Source: Capsicum annuum (Eukaryota > Streptophyta > Magnoliopsida > Solanales > Solanaceae). From it: DNA of 64,000 nucleotides. Numbering within the stretch: position 1 is the stretch's first letter; every line of letters begins with the position of its first letter. The stretch is taken from assembly GCF_002878395.1 (NCBI RefSeq), contig NW_025851322.1, positions 284,824 through 348,823 of the forward strand, read 5' to 3'. Positions 9,929 to 21,130 of this stretch are shown here, piece after piece. Both the position numbers and the translations under genes were made by a program. The notes under the pieces are model-generated. The model saw nothing but the letters and a program-made list of their open reading frames with translations, searched no databases and was not told the origin of the DNA.

Positions 9929-12082
9929 ACACTTCAAACTTTGTGTTTTTTTATCACAACTCTTTGATGAAAATACTCAACTTAGCGATAGCATCATAGA
10001 CATTGTAGGGCACGACTCCACGAATTGCAAAAGGAAGGAGTTGTTCGAATAAAATATGAGAATCATAACTCTTTAATCCATAAGTTTTACGATCCTCTGA
10101 CTTCATCCGCCTTGATATATTGGAAGAATAACCATTTGAAACCTTAAAAATTTTCAAGAACCTACATACTTTAGACTTCTCCTCTGATGATAAAGAATAA
10201 CATGCTGCTAGATAATACCATCTTCCATCTCTTTGAGCGGGATGTAAATCTTTTCTTATACTCATTTCCTTTAAATCACGATGAGCATTTAAATTATCTT
10301 TTGTTTTTCCTTCAACATCTAAAATGTCCCAATAACATTATCACACATATTCTTTTCAACATGCATCATATCTAAATTATGGGGTAGTAAATTATTTTTC
10401 CAGTAAGGAAGCCTAAAAAGGATGCTTTTCTTTCTCCAGTTATGAGTGTCTATACCATTTCATACTTTCTTTTTTGGGGTCTTACCAAATTTCATGTCTC
10501 CTAGAGTCAGCAGCTGGCATAAAACATTGTCTCAGATAAAATTTTTGGAGCGGGTCTTCTTTCTACTTCTCTATTAAAATCACATTTATTACTCCGCCAC
10601 TTATGATTAGATGATAAAAATCTCCGAGTTCCCATGTAAGAAAACTTACAACCATACTTTAATCAAGTAAATGGAGTGTCTTTATTGCATGAAGGTCAAG
10701 CCAAAGATCCCTTTGTGCTCCATCCAGACAAGTTCTCATAAGCAAGACAATCATTTATAATCCATAAAGTGTTGTCCGCATACAAAAATTCTCTTTTCTT
10801 ACAACATCAAATGTATCGACTCCACAATACATAATTCTCACAACTCATCAATCAATGGTTCTAAGTACACATCAATATCATTTCCAGGAGCTTTAGGACC
10901 AGGTATCAACAAAGACAAGAAGCAATATGGTTGATTCATGCACATCCAAGGAGGTAAATTGTATACAGTGGTAATTACTTGCCAAGTGCTATGAGAAACA
11001 CTTAAGTTACCAAAAGGATTTATCCCATGAGCTGCTAATCCAATTCTAACATTACAAAGATCTCTAGCAAATCCTGAATTAGATCTATAAAAATGTTTCC
11101 ACTCTTCAGAGTCCGCTGGATGTCTAAGAAGTCCATCTTTCAAAAGTCGATCATGATGCCATGTCATTTCTGAAGCTATTTTTGATGACATAAGCAACAT
11201 TTGCAATCTTGGTTTCAAGGGAAATTAACGTAATACTTTTTGAGAAACTTTATTCTCAAACTTTCCTTGAACAGCCCCATCAGTTTTTTGACCTCTAATT
11301 GACTCTCACCTAGTTTTCCCACAAACTAAGTAAGATTCATCTTTTGAATTTTCTTTCCAAAATAACATACAATCGTTCTCATAAGCATGTATTTTTTCAT
11401 AACGAAGACCTAAATCTTGAATTACTTTTTTGGCTCCATAAAATGTCTGTGATAAAGTTTCACCGGAAGGAAGTGGTCTTTTAATTAACTTCAATATGCT
11501 ATCAACTGCTTTATTACTCAACCCATAAAGACACTTAATTTGGAACAATTCCACACTCAGTGATAATTTGGAGAATGTCTCACAACCAGGATAAAGTTGT
11601 TGTGCAGCATCCTCTACTAATTTGAAAATTTTGGAAGTAGGTTCTAAAGTATCACCTTGTTTAAACTTAACCCCACTAGAATCATCCGTGAATTCACAGC
11701 CAGCAGCATCATAAATAATTTCAAACATATCATCACTTATCTCTTTTCTTTTCTTTTGATATGGATCACCTTGTTCTTTTTCTTTCATTTGAGACAGATC
11801 AGCTTGCTCTTTTCCTTCTTCTTTCTGTTTAATGGTTTGCTTTTTAGGTGTAGATTTCCATGATGAGGCCAACGTGTGTAGTTTTTGACTATCCTGCTAA
11901 GTATTAAATGTTCCCTGGGATCAGCTCTAGAACCATTTAAAATATTATTGCATAGCGTACGAGGACAAGGAATTTCACCATCGACTTCTGAGTGCTTGAA
12001 AGAAAATTGAAGAAAATTATCAATTTCTTTTATATAAACATCGCTCTATCTGTCAGTACAACGCATCCAAGACTTACCCCAT
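9929..12082 (-). pseudogene. CACTA TNP2-type transposase, N-terminal two-thirds
   Basis: Minus-strand blocks in order. 12082-11880: transposase-associated domain (KSWMRCTDR, stop, then IPCPRTLCNN). 11872-11306: FKLVEDAAQQLYPGCETFSK and DLGLRYEKIHAYENDCMLFWK. 11218-10838: TNP2 core with TWHHDRLLKDGLLRHPADS, IGLAAHGINPFGN, NLPPWMCMNQPYCFLSLLIP and DIDVYLEPLIDEL. 10800-10550: INDCLAYENLSGWSTKGSLA then CPSCNKD. 10400-10265: MMHVEKN. 10265-9954: DUF4218 (GLKSYDSHILFEQLLPFAIR). Stops and frameshifts separate several blocks. A T-rich 'ctttgtag' just upstream of 12082 looks like a splice acceptor. The reading continues at 5548-4995 beyond the inserted LTR element. The protein would have bound and cut CACTA ends in the nucleus. 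This copy cannot. Confidence 0.9.
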
Positions 12083-12236
12083 TTTCAAATTTCCTACAAA
12101 GAAAAAAATAGAGAAAGATACTGTTAGCATGAAAATTTTTCTTGATCAAAGAAAAACGCAGTTAAACAAAATTACAGCCAAAAATTCCACTATTTAACAG
12201 CCTAGCAAATATTTAAACTCCTATTAACTGAGAATC

Positions 12237-12484
12237 AGGATCATTTCTATCCTTAATTAGCAAACAAAGACTCTTCTTGATATTTTTCAACTCTTGTTTC
12301 AAGCCAGTGAAACAATCTGGTGTAGGAGCTAGTGCATTACCTCCAACATAGGCAAACATGTTGCCAAACTAATCAATGATTGTGTACACTCTTGTTTGTC
12401 CTTCTCTGTGTCTGAATTTCCAAATACACATAACATGAAGAATAGAACCATCCTGAACTGATATTTTATGCTGCTAGAAGCCAT
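12237..12484 (-). pseudogene. Lipid-transfer-protein-like gene, exon 1 remnant
   Basis: From ATG 12484 (minus) a 22-residue signal-like N-terminus (MASSSIKYQFRMVLFFMLCV) is followed by [16 protein letters not shown] one-base shift then moves the reading to [19 protein letters not shown] and [14 protein letters not shown]. This is the 8-cysteine pattern of the non-specific LTP / LTPG family (ECxxxLxxLATCLPYVGG…APTPDCCxGL…[15 protein letters not shown]). One cysteine of the CC pair and one of the CxC pair are replaced. It stops where exon 1 of such genes normally ends, and no second exon was found. Family members carry lipids outside the cell. This copy is frameshifted. It may be a fragment captured by the CACTA element or an unrelated neighbour. 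Confidence 0.8.
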
Positions 12485-12596
12485 ATTGAATAGTTGCTGG
12501 TGTGTTGAATCCTGTGTTTACCTTTTGGTAGTATTAGTTATGTGAAGAAAGTGAAAGTGGAAAGAAATACATTCTTCTTTGGCTCTTCAAGTTAAC

Positions 12597-12607
12597 TTAT
12601 ATATAAT
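12597..12607 (-). promoter_or_regulatory. TATA box of the LTP-like pseudogene
   Basis: On the minus strand attatatataa, about 115 bp upstream of the ATG at 12484. The stretch between is a plausible 5' UTR (CT-rich 'ctttccactttcactttc'). If right, the fragment kept its own promoter, so it came from DNA rather than from a retrocopy. Confidence 0.5.
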
Positions 12608-12676
12608 CATTACTACCACTATCTCAATAATCTTTCGAGGACATGATTATTTCCCCATTATCTCAATAATTAATCT

Positions 12677-12993
12677 ATTAGTTGGAGTTAGTTGGGGACA
12701 TATCCCATCAACTCCTTACTCAGATTGTTCAGTCAGTTAGAGGCTTTCTAGACTATCATGTTTCAAACTTCAGTATTTTCAGTTTTGTTTTGGGTATTCA
12801 ATTACCCCACATAGATGTTATATCATTCAGATTATGTTCAGTATTGAACCTTATGGCCTATCAGTTCATGTTTCCACATTATAAAGTATTTTATGCAGTA
12901 TGCAGGTACAGATATCAGTCATGGATTAGCTTGTGGTCCTTCGGGGTCATGAACACCGTGTAGCGTTCTGGGTACCAGATTTGGGGTGTTACA
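12677..12993 (+). repeat. 3' part of a gypsy (chromovirus) 5' LTR
   Basis: Matches the last ~300 bp of the LTRs ending at 44325 and 51879: 'ttggagttagttggggac', 'catcaactcctta', 'gaccgtgtagc'-like text and a terminal 'gtgttaca'. The left part of the LTR is missing, and the LTP promoter region abuts it. Confidence 0.8.
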
Positions 12994-12997
12994 AACT

Positions 12998-13010
12998 TGG
13001 TATCAAGCAT
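12998..13010 (+). other. Primer-binding site
   Basis: TGGTATCAAGCAT four bases after the LTR end, a decayed match to initiator tRNA-Met. It marks the preceding sequence as a 5' LTR. Confidence 0.7.
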
Positions 13011-13147
13011 AAGGTTCAATAGAGTCCTAGGAAGTCTTAAAGCCACGTCTAGTAGAGTCTTGTACATAGTGTGTTGTACGCCACATTTATGTACAGGAGG
13101 TTATAAGATGTTTTAGGAATAGTTTCCCCTCTTTCAGTATTCATGTC

Positions 13148-13517
13148 GTGCTAGTGAGCATAATCTCAAGTCAACCTCTCTGTCTAATTCATTTCTCCCT
13201 TTCTTTTACAGAACATACTTCTAAAAGAAGAAACGAAAATCAGTCAGCCCCTCAGCCAGAAGATCCTTTGGAAAATCATGTTTCTCATGTGGAGTTTAGG
13301 GCCGCATTCACTACTCTTGCTAACTCAGTTGTTGCTCAGAATGATGATGACCAGCTGTCGTTCCGGCCAACCCAGTGGCTAATTCAGCCGCAGCTAGGAT
13401 TCAGGACTTTACCCGAATGAATCCTCATCCTTTCTCGGGTCTAAGACAGATGAGGACCCTCAGGAATTCCTAGATCAGGTACAAAAGGTGACAGATATCA
13501 TGGGGGTGATAGACATC
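13148..13517 (+). pseudogene. Truncated gypsy gag, N-terminus
   Basis: HTSKRRNENQSAPQPEDPLE then HVSHVEFRAAFTTLANSVVAQ parallels the gag start of the chromovirus at 44549. After a frameshift, text equivalent to 'FTQMNP…KSDEDPQEFLDQVQKV' follows up to about 13517. There the sequence switches abruptly to a minus-strand reverse transcriptase. No start codon survives at the expected place. Confidence 0.75.
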
Positions 13518-14359
13518 ATGGAGAGCTTTGCATATATCTTATGATCATGAAGAAGATGGAACACCTATCATAAGTGAATGGTATGGTCCTCATTTGATCT
13601 CGAATAAACCAGAATATTATCTATAAAAACTATCATAAACACATCCAAGAATGGCTTGAACACCATATTCATCAAATCCATAAAATCTGAAGGTGCATTA
13701 GTTAGCCCAAAGGACATGTCTAGAAACTCATAATGAACGTAACGTGTTCGAAAAGCTATCTTAGGTATGTCCTTCTCTTTGACCCTCATTTGGTGGTAAC
13801 CAGACCTTAAATCAATCTTTGAAAATCACTTGGCACCTTTCAATTGATCAAATAAGTAATCAATTCTCGGAAGGGGATATTTGTTCTTAATAGCCACCTT
13901 GTTCAATTGTCGATATTCAATACACATTCTTAATGAGCCATCCTTCTTATGCACAAATAACACTGGTGTGCCCCAAGGGGACACACTAGGCCTTATGAAT
14001 CTTTTTTTTAGCAAGTCTTTCAATTGCTCTTTCAACTCCTATAATTCTATCGGGACCATTCTATACAGAGGAATTGAAATTGGTTGAGTACCTGGAACCA
14101 CCTAAATACCAAACTCTACTTCTCGTTCTGGAGGAAAACTCGAAAGATTTTTAGGAAATACATCAGAAAATTTATTCACCACTGGAATAGTTTGAAGAGT
14201 TGGTGTCTCCGCATCTATATCCTTTACTCTAAATAGATGACATATGTAACCCTTGGAAATCATCTTTTTCGCCTTAAAATAAGAAATAACTTTACCTCTT
14301 GGTGCACCAATATTACCACTCCATTCAAGGATTGCCTCTTTTGGAAAATGGAAATACAC
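13518..14359 (-). pseudogene. Gypsy pol fragment: protease-RT linker and RT fingers/palm
   Basis: Blocks on the minus strand: [40 protein letters not shown], the RT motif [20 protein letters not shown], and [20 protein letters not shown] with [11 protein letters not shown]. The catalytic FxDD box is FIDN, so the second catalytic aspartate is lost. Frame breaks lie at about 14035-14102 and 13789-13826. Coding likeness continues past the open frame to about 13520 and ends at the junction. Confidence 0.88.
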
Positions 14360-14368
14360 CTTCTTAGT

Positions 14369-15971
14369 TCAGCAATCTACTGTGGCATAATAAGAAGCCA
14401 ACCAATCCATACCCATTATAGCATTAAAATCCACCATTTCTAAATCAACCAGGTCATCCGTTGTATCGCGATCGCAAATAGTTATTATAAAATTTTGATA
14501 CACTCTCTTAGCTATAACAGATTCACCAATTGGCAAAGATACTTCAAGTGGCTTAACTAGCAATTTTGGTATTCTTTTAAACTTTCCAGCAACCAATGGA
14601 GTGACATATGATAATGTAGAACCCGAATCAACTAATGCATATACATCATGCCAAAATATGGACAATGTACCTGTAACTGCATCTGGAGAAGCCTCTGAAT
14701 TTTGTCGATTCGCTAAAACATATGTATGATTCTGAACTCCACTAGAGCTAGCTCCTCCTTTAGCACCTCTACCATGACTCATAGGATGTACACCTATACC
14801 TGAATAAGGCCTCGACGATGATGATGCAACGATTGATTCAGTAGGTCGTGCCATACCACCTATGCCCCTTTGAGGGCATTCTGTCATCATATGTCCTAAC
14901 GTACCACACCAAAAGCAAGAATTTGTCCCAAACTAACATGCACCTAAATAAAGCTTTCCACATTATTTACATGGCTACTGAGGAGGGCTTAATTGGATCA
15001 TGCTCCCTTGCTCTTGATCCCTATTATTCATGAACTCTGAATACCCTACTATCTCCTTGGGTTGCCATAAAGTGCCTCGTAGATCTAGACCTCTTAGAAT
15101 ACCCTCTTTCCAATTCTTGTGTTCTTCTTCTTTGTCTCTGATCCTCTATTTTTTGTGCAAATGCTTATATCCTTGCTATGTCCATGTCTTTGTTCAAACC
15201 ATCAATAGTACAATCTCTAACTGATATGGATCCAATCTATCAACATATTGATGAACTCTATCATCCATTGTAGCTACTACATTAGGAGCATACCTAGACA
15301 AAGAGTTAAACCAAAGGCTGTACTCTCTCACGCTCATATTCCTTTGATGAAGATTTAGGAACTGATCCACACGGGCTTCTCAAATCTCAAATGGAATGTA
15401 ATGATAAAAAATGCCTCTTTAAACTCCTTCCAAGTAGCTGAAGGTGCATCGATACCCCGAGATCGCTTCCAGTCTTCATACCAAAATATAGCCTCCCCTT
15501 TAAATCTATAAACTGCTAGCTCAACTGTCGCTTTACCCGATACATGCATAAAATCTAGATCCCTTTGGATTAATCAATAAAGCCTTATGGGTATTCATTA
15601 AGATCTGATCCAGTGAACGTGGGAGGATCTAATTTAAGAAAATCCTACATGCGTAGGCTAGCTTCCCAATCTGCACCACTACAATTCGTGGTTGGAATAG
15701 TTTGTCCTTGATCTTTTCCAACAACTATACGAGCCAATAATTGCACCACTTTCCTTAGATCTTGGTCAGTAGCATTAATAAGTGGTTCTGAGGAAGCGTT
15801 TCTTCTCCTCCTTAGCTCTTCTGTAGATGGAGAAGTAGAAGAAGTTTGGGACACAAAATCAGCTTGAGCCTCACTTTGATTAGCTCATCTAGGTGGTGAT
15901 TTGTTGGTCCCTTCCCTGGCAGCCACGTCTATCAACTTACCTATATTCTTACTCCTTTTTGCAACCGGCAT
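14369..15971 (-). pseudogene. Gypsy gag with zinc knuckle, and aspartic protease
   Basis: Starts at ATG 15971 (MPVAKRSKNIGKLIDVAARE). An early stop is followed by the gag N-terminus, then a capsid-like part (ELAVYRFKGEAIFWYEDWKR and DAPSATWKEFKEAFF), then SLSRYAPNVVATMDDRVHQY. A CCHC zinc knuckle lies near 14885-14925 (CFWCGTLGHMMTEC), intact in its metal ligands. The protease at about 14730-14369 reads ALVDSGSTLSYVTP, and the family end LEMVDFNAIMGMDWL follows. Several stops and shifts break gag. The order and motifs fit the chromovirus group. Confidence 0.87.
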
Positions 15972-16179
15972 TTTTACTATAATAAGAGGGAAAAAATAGG
16001 TTCAATGGTTAAAATATGACTTTGCCTACAACATGGGCTCTATTGCACGATCTAAGATATGAAGAAAAAGAGACAACCCCTAAATTTCCCATAGCCTCCT
16101 GTTTATAGATGTGGTTCTCAACACGCCCATAAATAAGACTCTATATAGACATGGATTTGTAGACACCCTAGGACGACCT

Positions 16180-16191
16180 GCTCTGATACCA
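16180..16191 (-). other. Primer-binding site
   Basis: Minus-strand TGGTATCAGAGC, a perfect match to the initiator tRNA-Met 3' end, four bases from the LTR end at 16196. Confidence 0.85.
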
Positions 16192-16195
16192 TTTT

Positions 16196-18934
16196 TGTCA
16201 TGTCTCAACTCCTATTGGGGCGAACAGGCACCCGTAGCTGTAAAGGCCCAAGAGATCCAATTCATAACCTTGTACTTCTTATGCATGTAAGTATGACAAC
16301 CAAAGGTTCTAACCAACATGATATTATTTATCGATGAGAATAATTACATGGGCAAGCACAAACTTATATATACAACACTAGGTCGTTGGGGCCACCACGT
16401 CTAAAGATAAACACTACCATAACTTTACATTAGTTTACAAATCCTCTAAAAGATACATAGACTTAGTTAGGGTCGGAACAAAACCCCACCCTACTCTTGA
16501 CTCACTGCATAATACCAAATTATTGGGAACAGACTCGAAAAGCCCCGAATCAACCTGGAGCTTTACCAATAGTCACTGAAAATCCTGCGTTTCTACTAGT
16601 GAGGTGTATGAGCTGAAGTACCTATGCCTGCAGCATGAAATGTAGCTCCCCAGTGAGGGGCGTCAGTATGAAAATATGTACTGAATATGTAAGGCTGAAG
16701 GTAATAACACACGATACAAGAGCTCAATAGAAATCAGATACAAGTGTATAAGTAGTACTAGTAGACCACCTTTATATATACTTGTGGGACTACATACATT
16801 ACGTTTATTTTTTTATTTTTACCTTTCTTACTTCATAATCTTTGTAAGCCATATATAATGCAAATGACCAGCTGATTAGTGGTAAATAGATAAATTAGGA
16901 TCGGACCATGCTAGGCTTACGCCCCTGAGCTGCCACCTACATATAAATATTGGGATCGGCCCATGCTAGGATTATGCCCCTAAGCTACCACCCACATATA
17001 AAGGTATCAAGATCGGCCCATGCTAGGCTTACATCCTTGAGCTGCCACTCGTTTTACAGATTTGTATTAGTTTATTTAGCCATTGAGATTGTTACTTTGG
17101 TGGTCATCACATTATGGTGCCTTGAACCAATAATCTACTAATAAGAGGCATGTAAATGAATAATTAATGCAAAAACAATGAGGTAGGGAGCTGTTGGCAC
17201 ACAAAATGAAGTGTTTAGAAGCTGAAAATACACATGGGTCTTATTTGAGTAAATGGAGAACTTCTAAAATTTTCTAGTGAAAATAGATGTGCAGGTTTAA
17301 TAATTAGAATGTATCGAGGTGTTTTAACACATTAGAGAGTGGGAACAAGGTCATTTACTTCATGGGATATAATAAGCTGCCATTATGTATCACTTGTTAT
17401 AGGATAACCTCGGAAGCTTACTTAATGGACAAAATGTCCGATTGCATGCCAAAGAGTGCAAAATAGAGTATGCCTTACATACTTAGTTGTACAACTCCAA
17501 TACCATCCCAACTCAACTTTCTACCCTTTTAGATTACTTATCTACAATGAAATATATGGCAAACTAATATTACCAACCAACCGTCATATTTTTACTATTT
17601 AACTTCACCAAAATAGTAATTGGGAAATAAGCCTTTACTCTATCAATCAAGGGTGTTATATTAACCTTTTTTCTCTTCTAATTACACCTACATGCCATAC
17701 ATGTTCTTATAAGATTCACAGAAACCACTTCAACTTCATTATATATTCCAAATAATACGCAAAATAGAACATATACATACAAAACAGTCCACAAAAAAGT
17801 CCTAAATCCCTTTTATTGTAGTAATCCATTATTGGACTCATCATCTCTTCAGTTCTCAATAACAACACATCTATAATTTTCTTTCAAATTCACATACAAG
17901 GAGAACAAAATGGAGAAGTCTCCTTACCTCAATTCTACAACTTATCCTTTTAATTGAACTCTTCAAGAACTTGAACTTTCCTTCACACTTTAAACCAAAG
18001 AAGAAATGAGAAGTTCCTTAATATCAAAGAAAAGTTAGCAGATTGCTGGTTCTATATTCTGCCATATATTTATAATTAAGCACTTCTAACATCTTTTACT
18101 AATCTTTCATGAGATAATTAAACAAAAACAAAAGTGTTTTCACTTACCTTGGGCTGCAAAGGTGAGGGTTTCTTTAAGAACCCTAGAAATGAAAATAGGG
18201 CTGCTCCTAGTTTCTTAAAAGGAAGTAGAGTGAGTTTGTGAAGTGTAACCCTTTTTTATGAATTAATAATGAGGGAAATGACCATCAAATTCTTCTTATA
18301 AAGCCTCTATTTTTGGTCATCCACCTAGTTGATTTTGGAGCACAAATTTAATCAAATTGGTCCAAGTAGGTGATGCACCTACTTAAGGAGTTCAAGTAGC
18401 TCAAAATGTCAAAGTAGGTGATTCACCTACTTGCTTAATTTCTTAGTTGGGATCAATTATATTTGGGCCTTGGAAGATTTGAGCATTGGGCATTTTTCCA
18501 TTTTTCTTCTTCTTTTACTTAATTTGGGCCCAAATAAGTATTCTAATAAAGGCCCAAATCTGATTCATGGACTTGGTCCATTAACTTGGCTCATATAGCT
18601 CATGTAGGTGACTTACCTACTAGATTAATTAAGTCAAGCAAGCACATCAATATTTTGTTCCATTTTCAGCTCCTAACCCCTTTAATCTAACCTTAAACTT
18701 ATACACACTTGGTCATTTTAAATGTCAAATTCAAATACAAACTTACGATCCCAAGTTTAAATAGTTGTATCGATGTTAACTTGGTTGCATTACATTAAAC
18801 TGTACGAGCAACATCTATAATTCCATCTACACCATTAATACTTGGATAACAAATCTCATCTGTCACCTATTCCATAAGGCTATACCAGGTTCCATATAAT
18901 TGAAACAAGTACAAATAAAATACGGGATGTTACA
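16196..18934 (-). repeat. 2.7-kb 5' LTR of truncated gypsy element
   Basis: Minus strand from TGTAACATCCCG at 18934 to …GAGACATGACA at 16196. Length and ends fit the large LTRs of Tekay/Del-type chromoviruses. It holds a ~57-bp tandem repeat (16897-17050). Small ORFs inside look incidental. Confidence 0.8.
16897..17050. repeat. ~57-bp tandem repeat, three copies, in LTR
   Basis: Three copies of a unit beginning 'gatcggcccatgctagg' and containing 'ccc(c)tgagctgccac' start near 16900, 16953 and 17010. Copies differ by several bases. Repeats at this place in the LTR often belong to the U3/R region. Confidence 0.8.
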
Positions 18935-20620
18935 TTATACATATTCTAGTTAATCCAGATGGAACAAGAACAAAGATTTCAGTAAGTCCTATGAAAAGAC
19001 TTCTATTGACAAGGCTATCCCAAGGTATCCATCAAAGAATGAAGGTAATCAAGACCTGAACACCAATTCTAGAGGTATTTTTTATTTTAAATGTCAAGGT
19101 TGGGGTCATAAAGTGAGTGATGTCCTAAACGAAGGAACATCATTTTGGTGGAAGGTAATACTTACTTTATTAGAGATAAGGTGAACAAAAAATATGATAA
19201 TGAGGAAAAAACAAATAGGGTGAAGACATAGAAGATGAACGAAAACTTATGGAAGATAAAGGAGAAATTAATGTACCTAATGACATGATGATAAATGTTT
19301 TTGATGAAGATGTTTGGCCTGAAATAGGGGAGATCATGAATTATAACTTTGTGATAAGGCGAGAGATATGTATTGAGGCGTTGGAAGACCCAATCCAAGA
19401 GGATAAGCTGGTCTTGGCTCAAAAGGGGGAACTTTATGTCAACCCTAAGGCCTTATTGTTTGCTAATAATGGTACTAGAATTTTGCCTAGAACTAATATT
19501 TCTTTTTTATGGGGTCGTGAGGAAATGTTTCCAAATAAAAAGTCCAATAAAGTTACTTATGAGAATAAATTTGAAGTTCTATATGAATTCTTATTCAAGG
19601 AATCTATTATTGATGAAAACTTAATCAAAGAAGGATCCTAATCAAACTCTTATGGGTAGATAGATACTTGCTAACAAGGGTGAAACATCTAATCCCATGA
19701 ATCCAATAAAGTATTATAAGTTTATGCATACGAGAGAAATCTCACATAGTAGAAGTATGAGATGTAAAATAGCAAGCTCAAGGCTTTGATCTAATGGAAT
19801 GTACCTACCGCCTCTTATTCCAAGCAATCCTTAGAGTAATGATGAGATTTACCCTAGTTAGGCAATCTCTTAGAGATGATTGGCTTTAAATCCTACCAAG
19901 AGAGTGTTGATGTCTCTCCAACCTCTTTATTATTTATCATAAATGTGCATAATATATATGGCCTCCACAAGCTGGATGCCCAAGCTATGTGTTGTTTTGA
20001 GATGATTCTATAGTCCTTACTTGGTAAAAAACTCTTGTTTCCTATCCCTTATCACACTTATATGGATGTACAAGTTGATATTTTCTTCAAAAATTGTTTA
20101 AGTGAGAGGGATATGAGGTGGTTAACATGTTTGTTCTTACCTTTTTGTGTTCTTGTGTTTGATGGAACCTTAAATTATCTTAGATATTTTCATTCCAACC
20201 TATTAGCTTATGAAGATTGCCATGTTTGTGTTGAGAATGCCTTGTGTGTAAATATGGTTTATTGTGAAAGAAGTTATCTACACCCTAATGACTACTTGCT
20301 TATATCTTTGGTTGTTCAAATATGTGGTCATTTGATTGATAACTCAATTAAGCCTATAGGTATCTCGTTAATGAAAACACATTGGAAGAGTCTCATATTG
20401 CTTATTGTATCCAATCCCATTTGTGTCTTGTATGATGGGTTCTTTCATTAAACGTAAAGGATATTTGGTTTTATATCAAGTGGGTGTCTCCTTGGCATAG
20501 ACATATTATTGCTAACCCTTATGCTAAACCTCATGTTTTGAGTATATATTGGTTTTTTTTCCGTCTCTTGTGCTTTAGGGATTTATATTTGAGGAAAAAT
20601 CTTCCTCAAGAGGGAGAGGA
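18935..20620 (+). pseudogene. Gag-like and ORF2-like remnant of an LTR element
   Basis: From 18950 the plus strand reads a basic stretch, then a decayed zinc knuckle at about 19090-19130 (FKCQGWGHKVSDVLNEGT; the first and last cysteines are lost). ORF 19249-19641 gives MEDKGEINVPNDMMINVFDE…, acidic, followed by LVLAQKGELYVNPKALLF and NGTRILPRTNISFLWGREEM. The latter resembles ORF 2 of the element at 5549-9928. After stops, 20035-20451 and 20484-20620 continue a Leu/Cys-rich protein similar in character. No pol is seen. The left end is cut by the gypsy LTR at 18934. Confidence 0.6.
20609..20620 (+). other. Polypurine tract
   Basis: Purine run AGAGGGAGAGGA directly before the LTR start TGATACAATCC at 20621. 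It is the second-strand priming site of the element. Confidence 0.75.
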
Positions 20621-21130
20621 TGATACAATCCAAAAAGCCTTCAGACCTTTTAATAAGGTAATCATGAAGTAAGAGTTTTTTAAAGACCCCTTAATGCTAT
20701 CAAAAGGGTGCCATAAGTTGGTTATTACCTCCAAAAAAGGTCAAGGGTCCATGTCAAGGTCAAAAGAAAACAAAGAAAAGCCTAAGAAGCACCTGTGAAG
20801 CCACTTACATATGTAGGTGGATGAGATGATGTCGCAGGTGGCCATTTTGACCCTTCCAAAGTCACCTATGTTACCACATGCATGGGCAGGTCAAGAGTCT
20901 ATGTAAGCATGTGCTCAATTTGCTGAAATAGGCCACTTTTAGGCCCATAGATATAATAATTAGTCTTTGGCTATAAATAGTAGTTTCTCCTTTATTTTTA
21001 GACTAGCTTTGATACTAATGTATCATATACTTTTGTGAGTGTGAGTGATCTTTGATTATCTTTCATTAAATTTTTGTTTGAAAACATTGGTTGTTTGGGA
21101 GTTCGATTCCCTTGTTGCCTACATAAGAAT
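20621..21130 (+). repeat. 3' LTR (family also seen at 1395-1580)
   Basis: Begins TGATACAATCC after the polypurine tract. A TATA-like 'ctataaatagtag' lies at about 20971. The right end is uncertain: text resembling an LTR end and 'tttggtgctttattgg' lies at 21115-21146. The middle part matches 1395-1580. Confidence 0.65.

Larger units (their letters stand above)
1581..12082 (-). mobile_element. Degenerate CACTA (En/Spm) DNA transposon
   Basis: A terminus resembling the CACTA end (actacaagaatatg at 1581) and subterminal repeats sit at the left. A TNP2-type transposase is encoded on the minus strand from 12082 down to 2771, with domains in the expected order: transposase-associated N-terminus, Transposase_21 (TNP2), DUF4218, DUF4216. 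An LTR retroelement (5549-9928) is inserted in it. The second terminus could not be found. The transposase ends at 12082 and a lipid-transfer-protein pseudogene follows, so the right boundary is a minimum. Stops and frameshifts make it non-autonomous. Confidence 0.85.
13518..18934 (-). mobile_element. Truncated Ty3/gypsy chromovirus, 5' half
   Basis: Minus-strand order: LTR (18934-16196), primer-binding site (16191-16180), gag from ATG 15971, zinc knuckle, protease, and the first half of reverse transcriptase. The RT stops at about 13518 in the middle of the palm domain. The rest of pol and the 3' LTR are absent. It meets the truncated plus-strand gag of another family head-on. Confidence 0.85.

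Noticed and set aside
16897..17050. CRISPR-like spaced repeats
   Set aside because: Three diverged copies in direct contact inside an LTR of a plant genome. This is a tandem repeat, not a CRISPR array.
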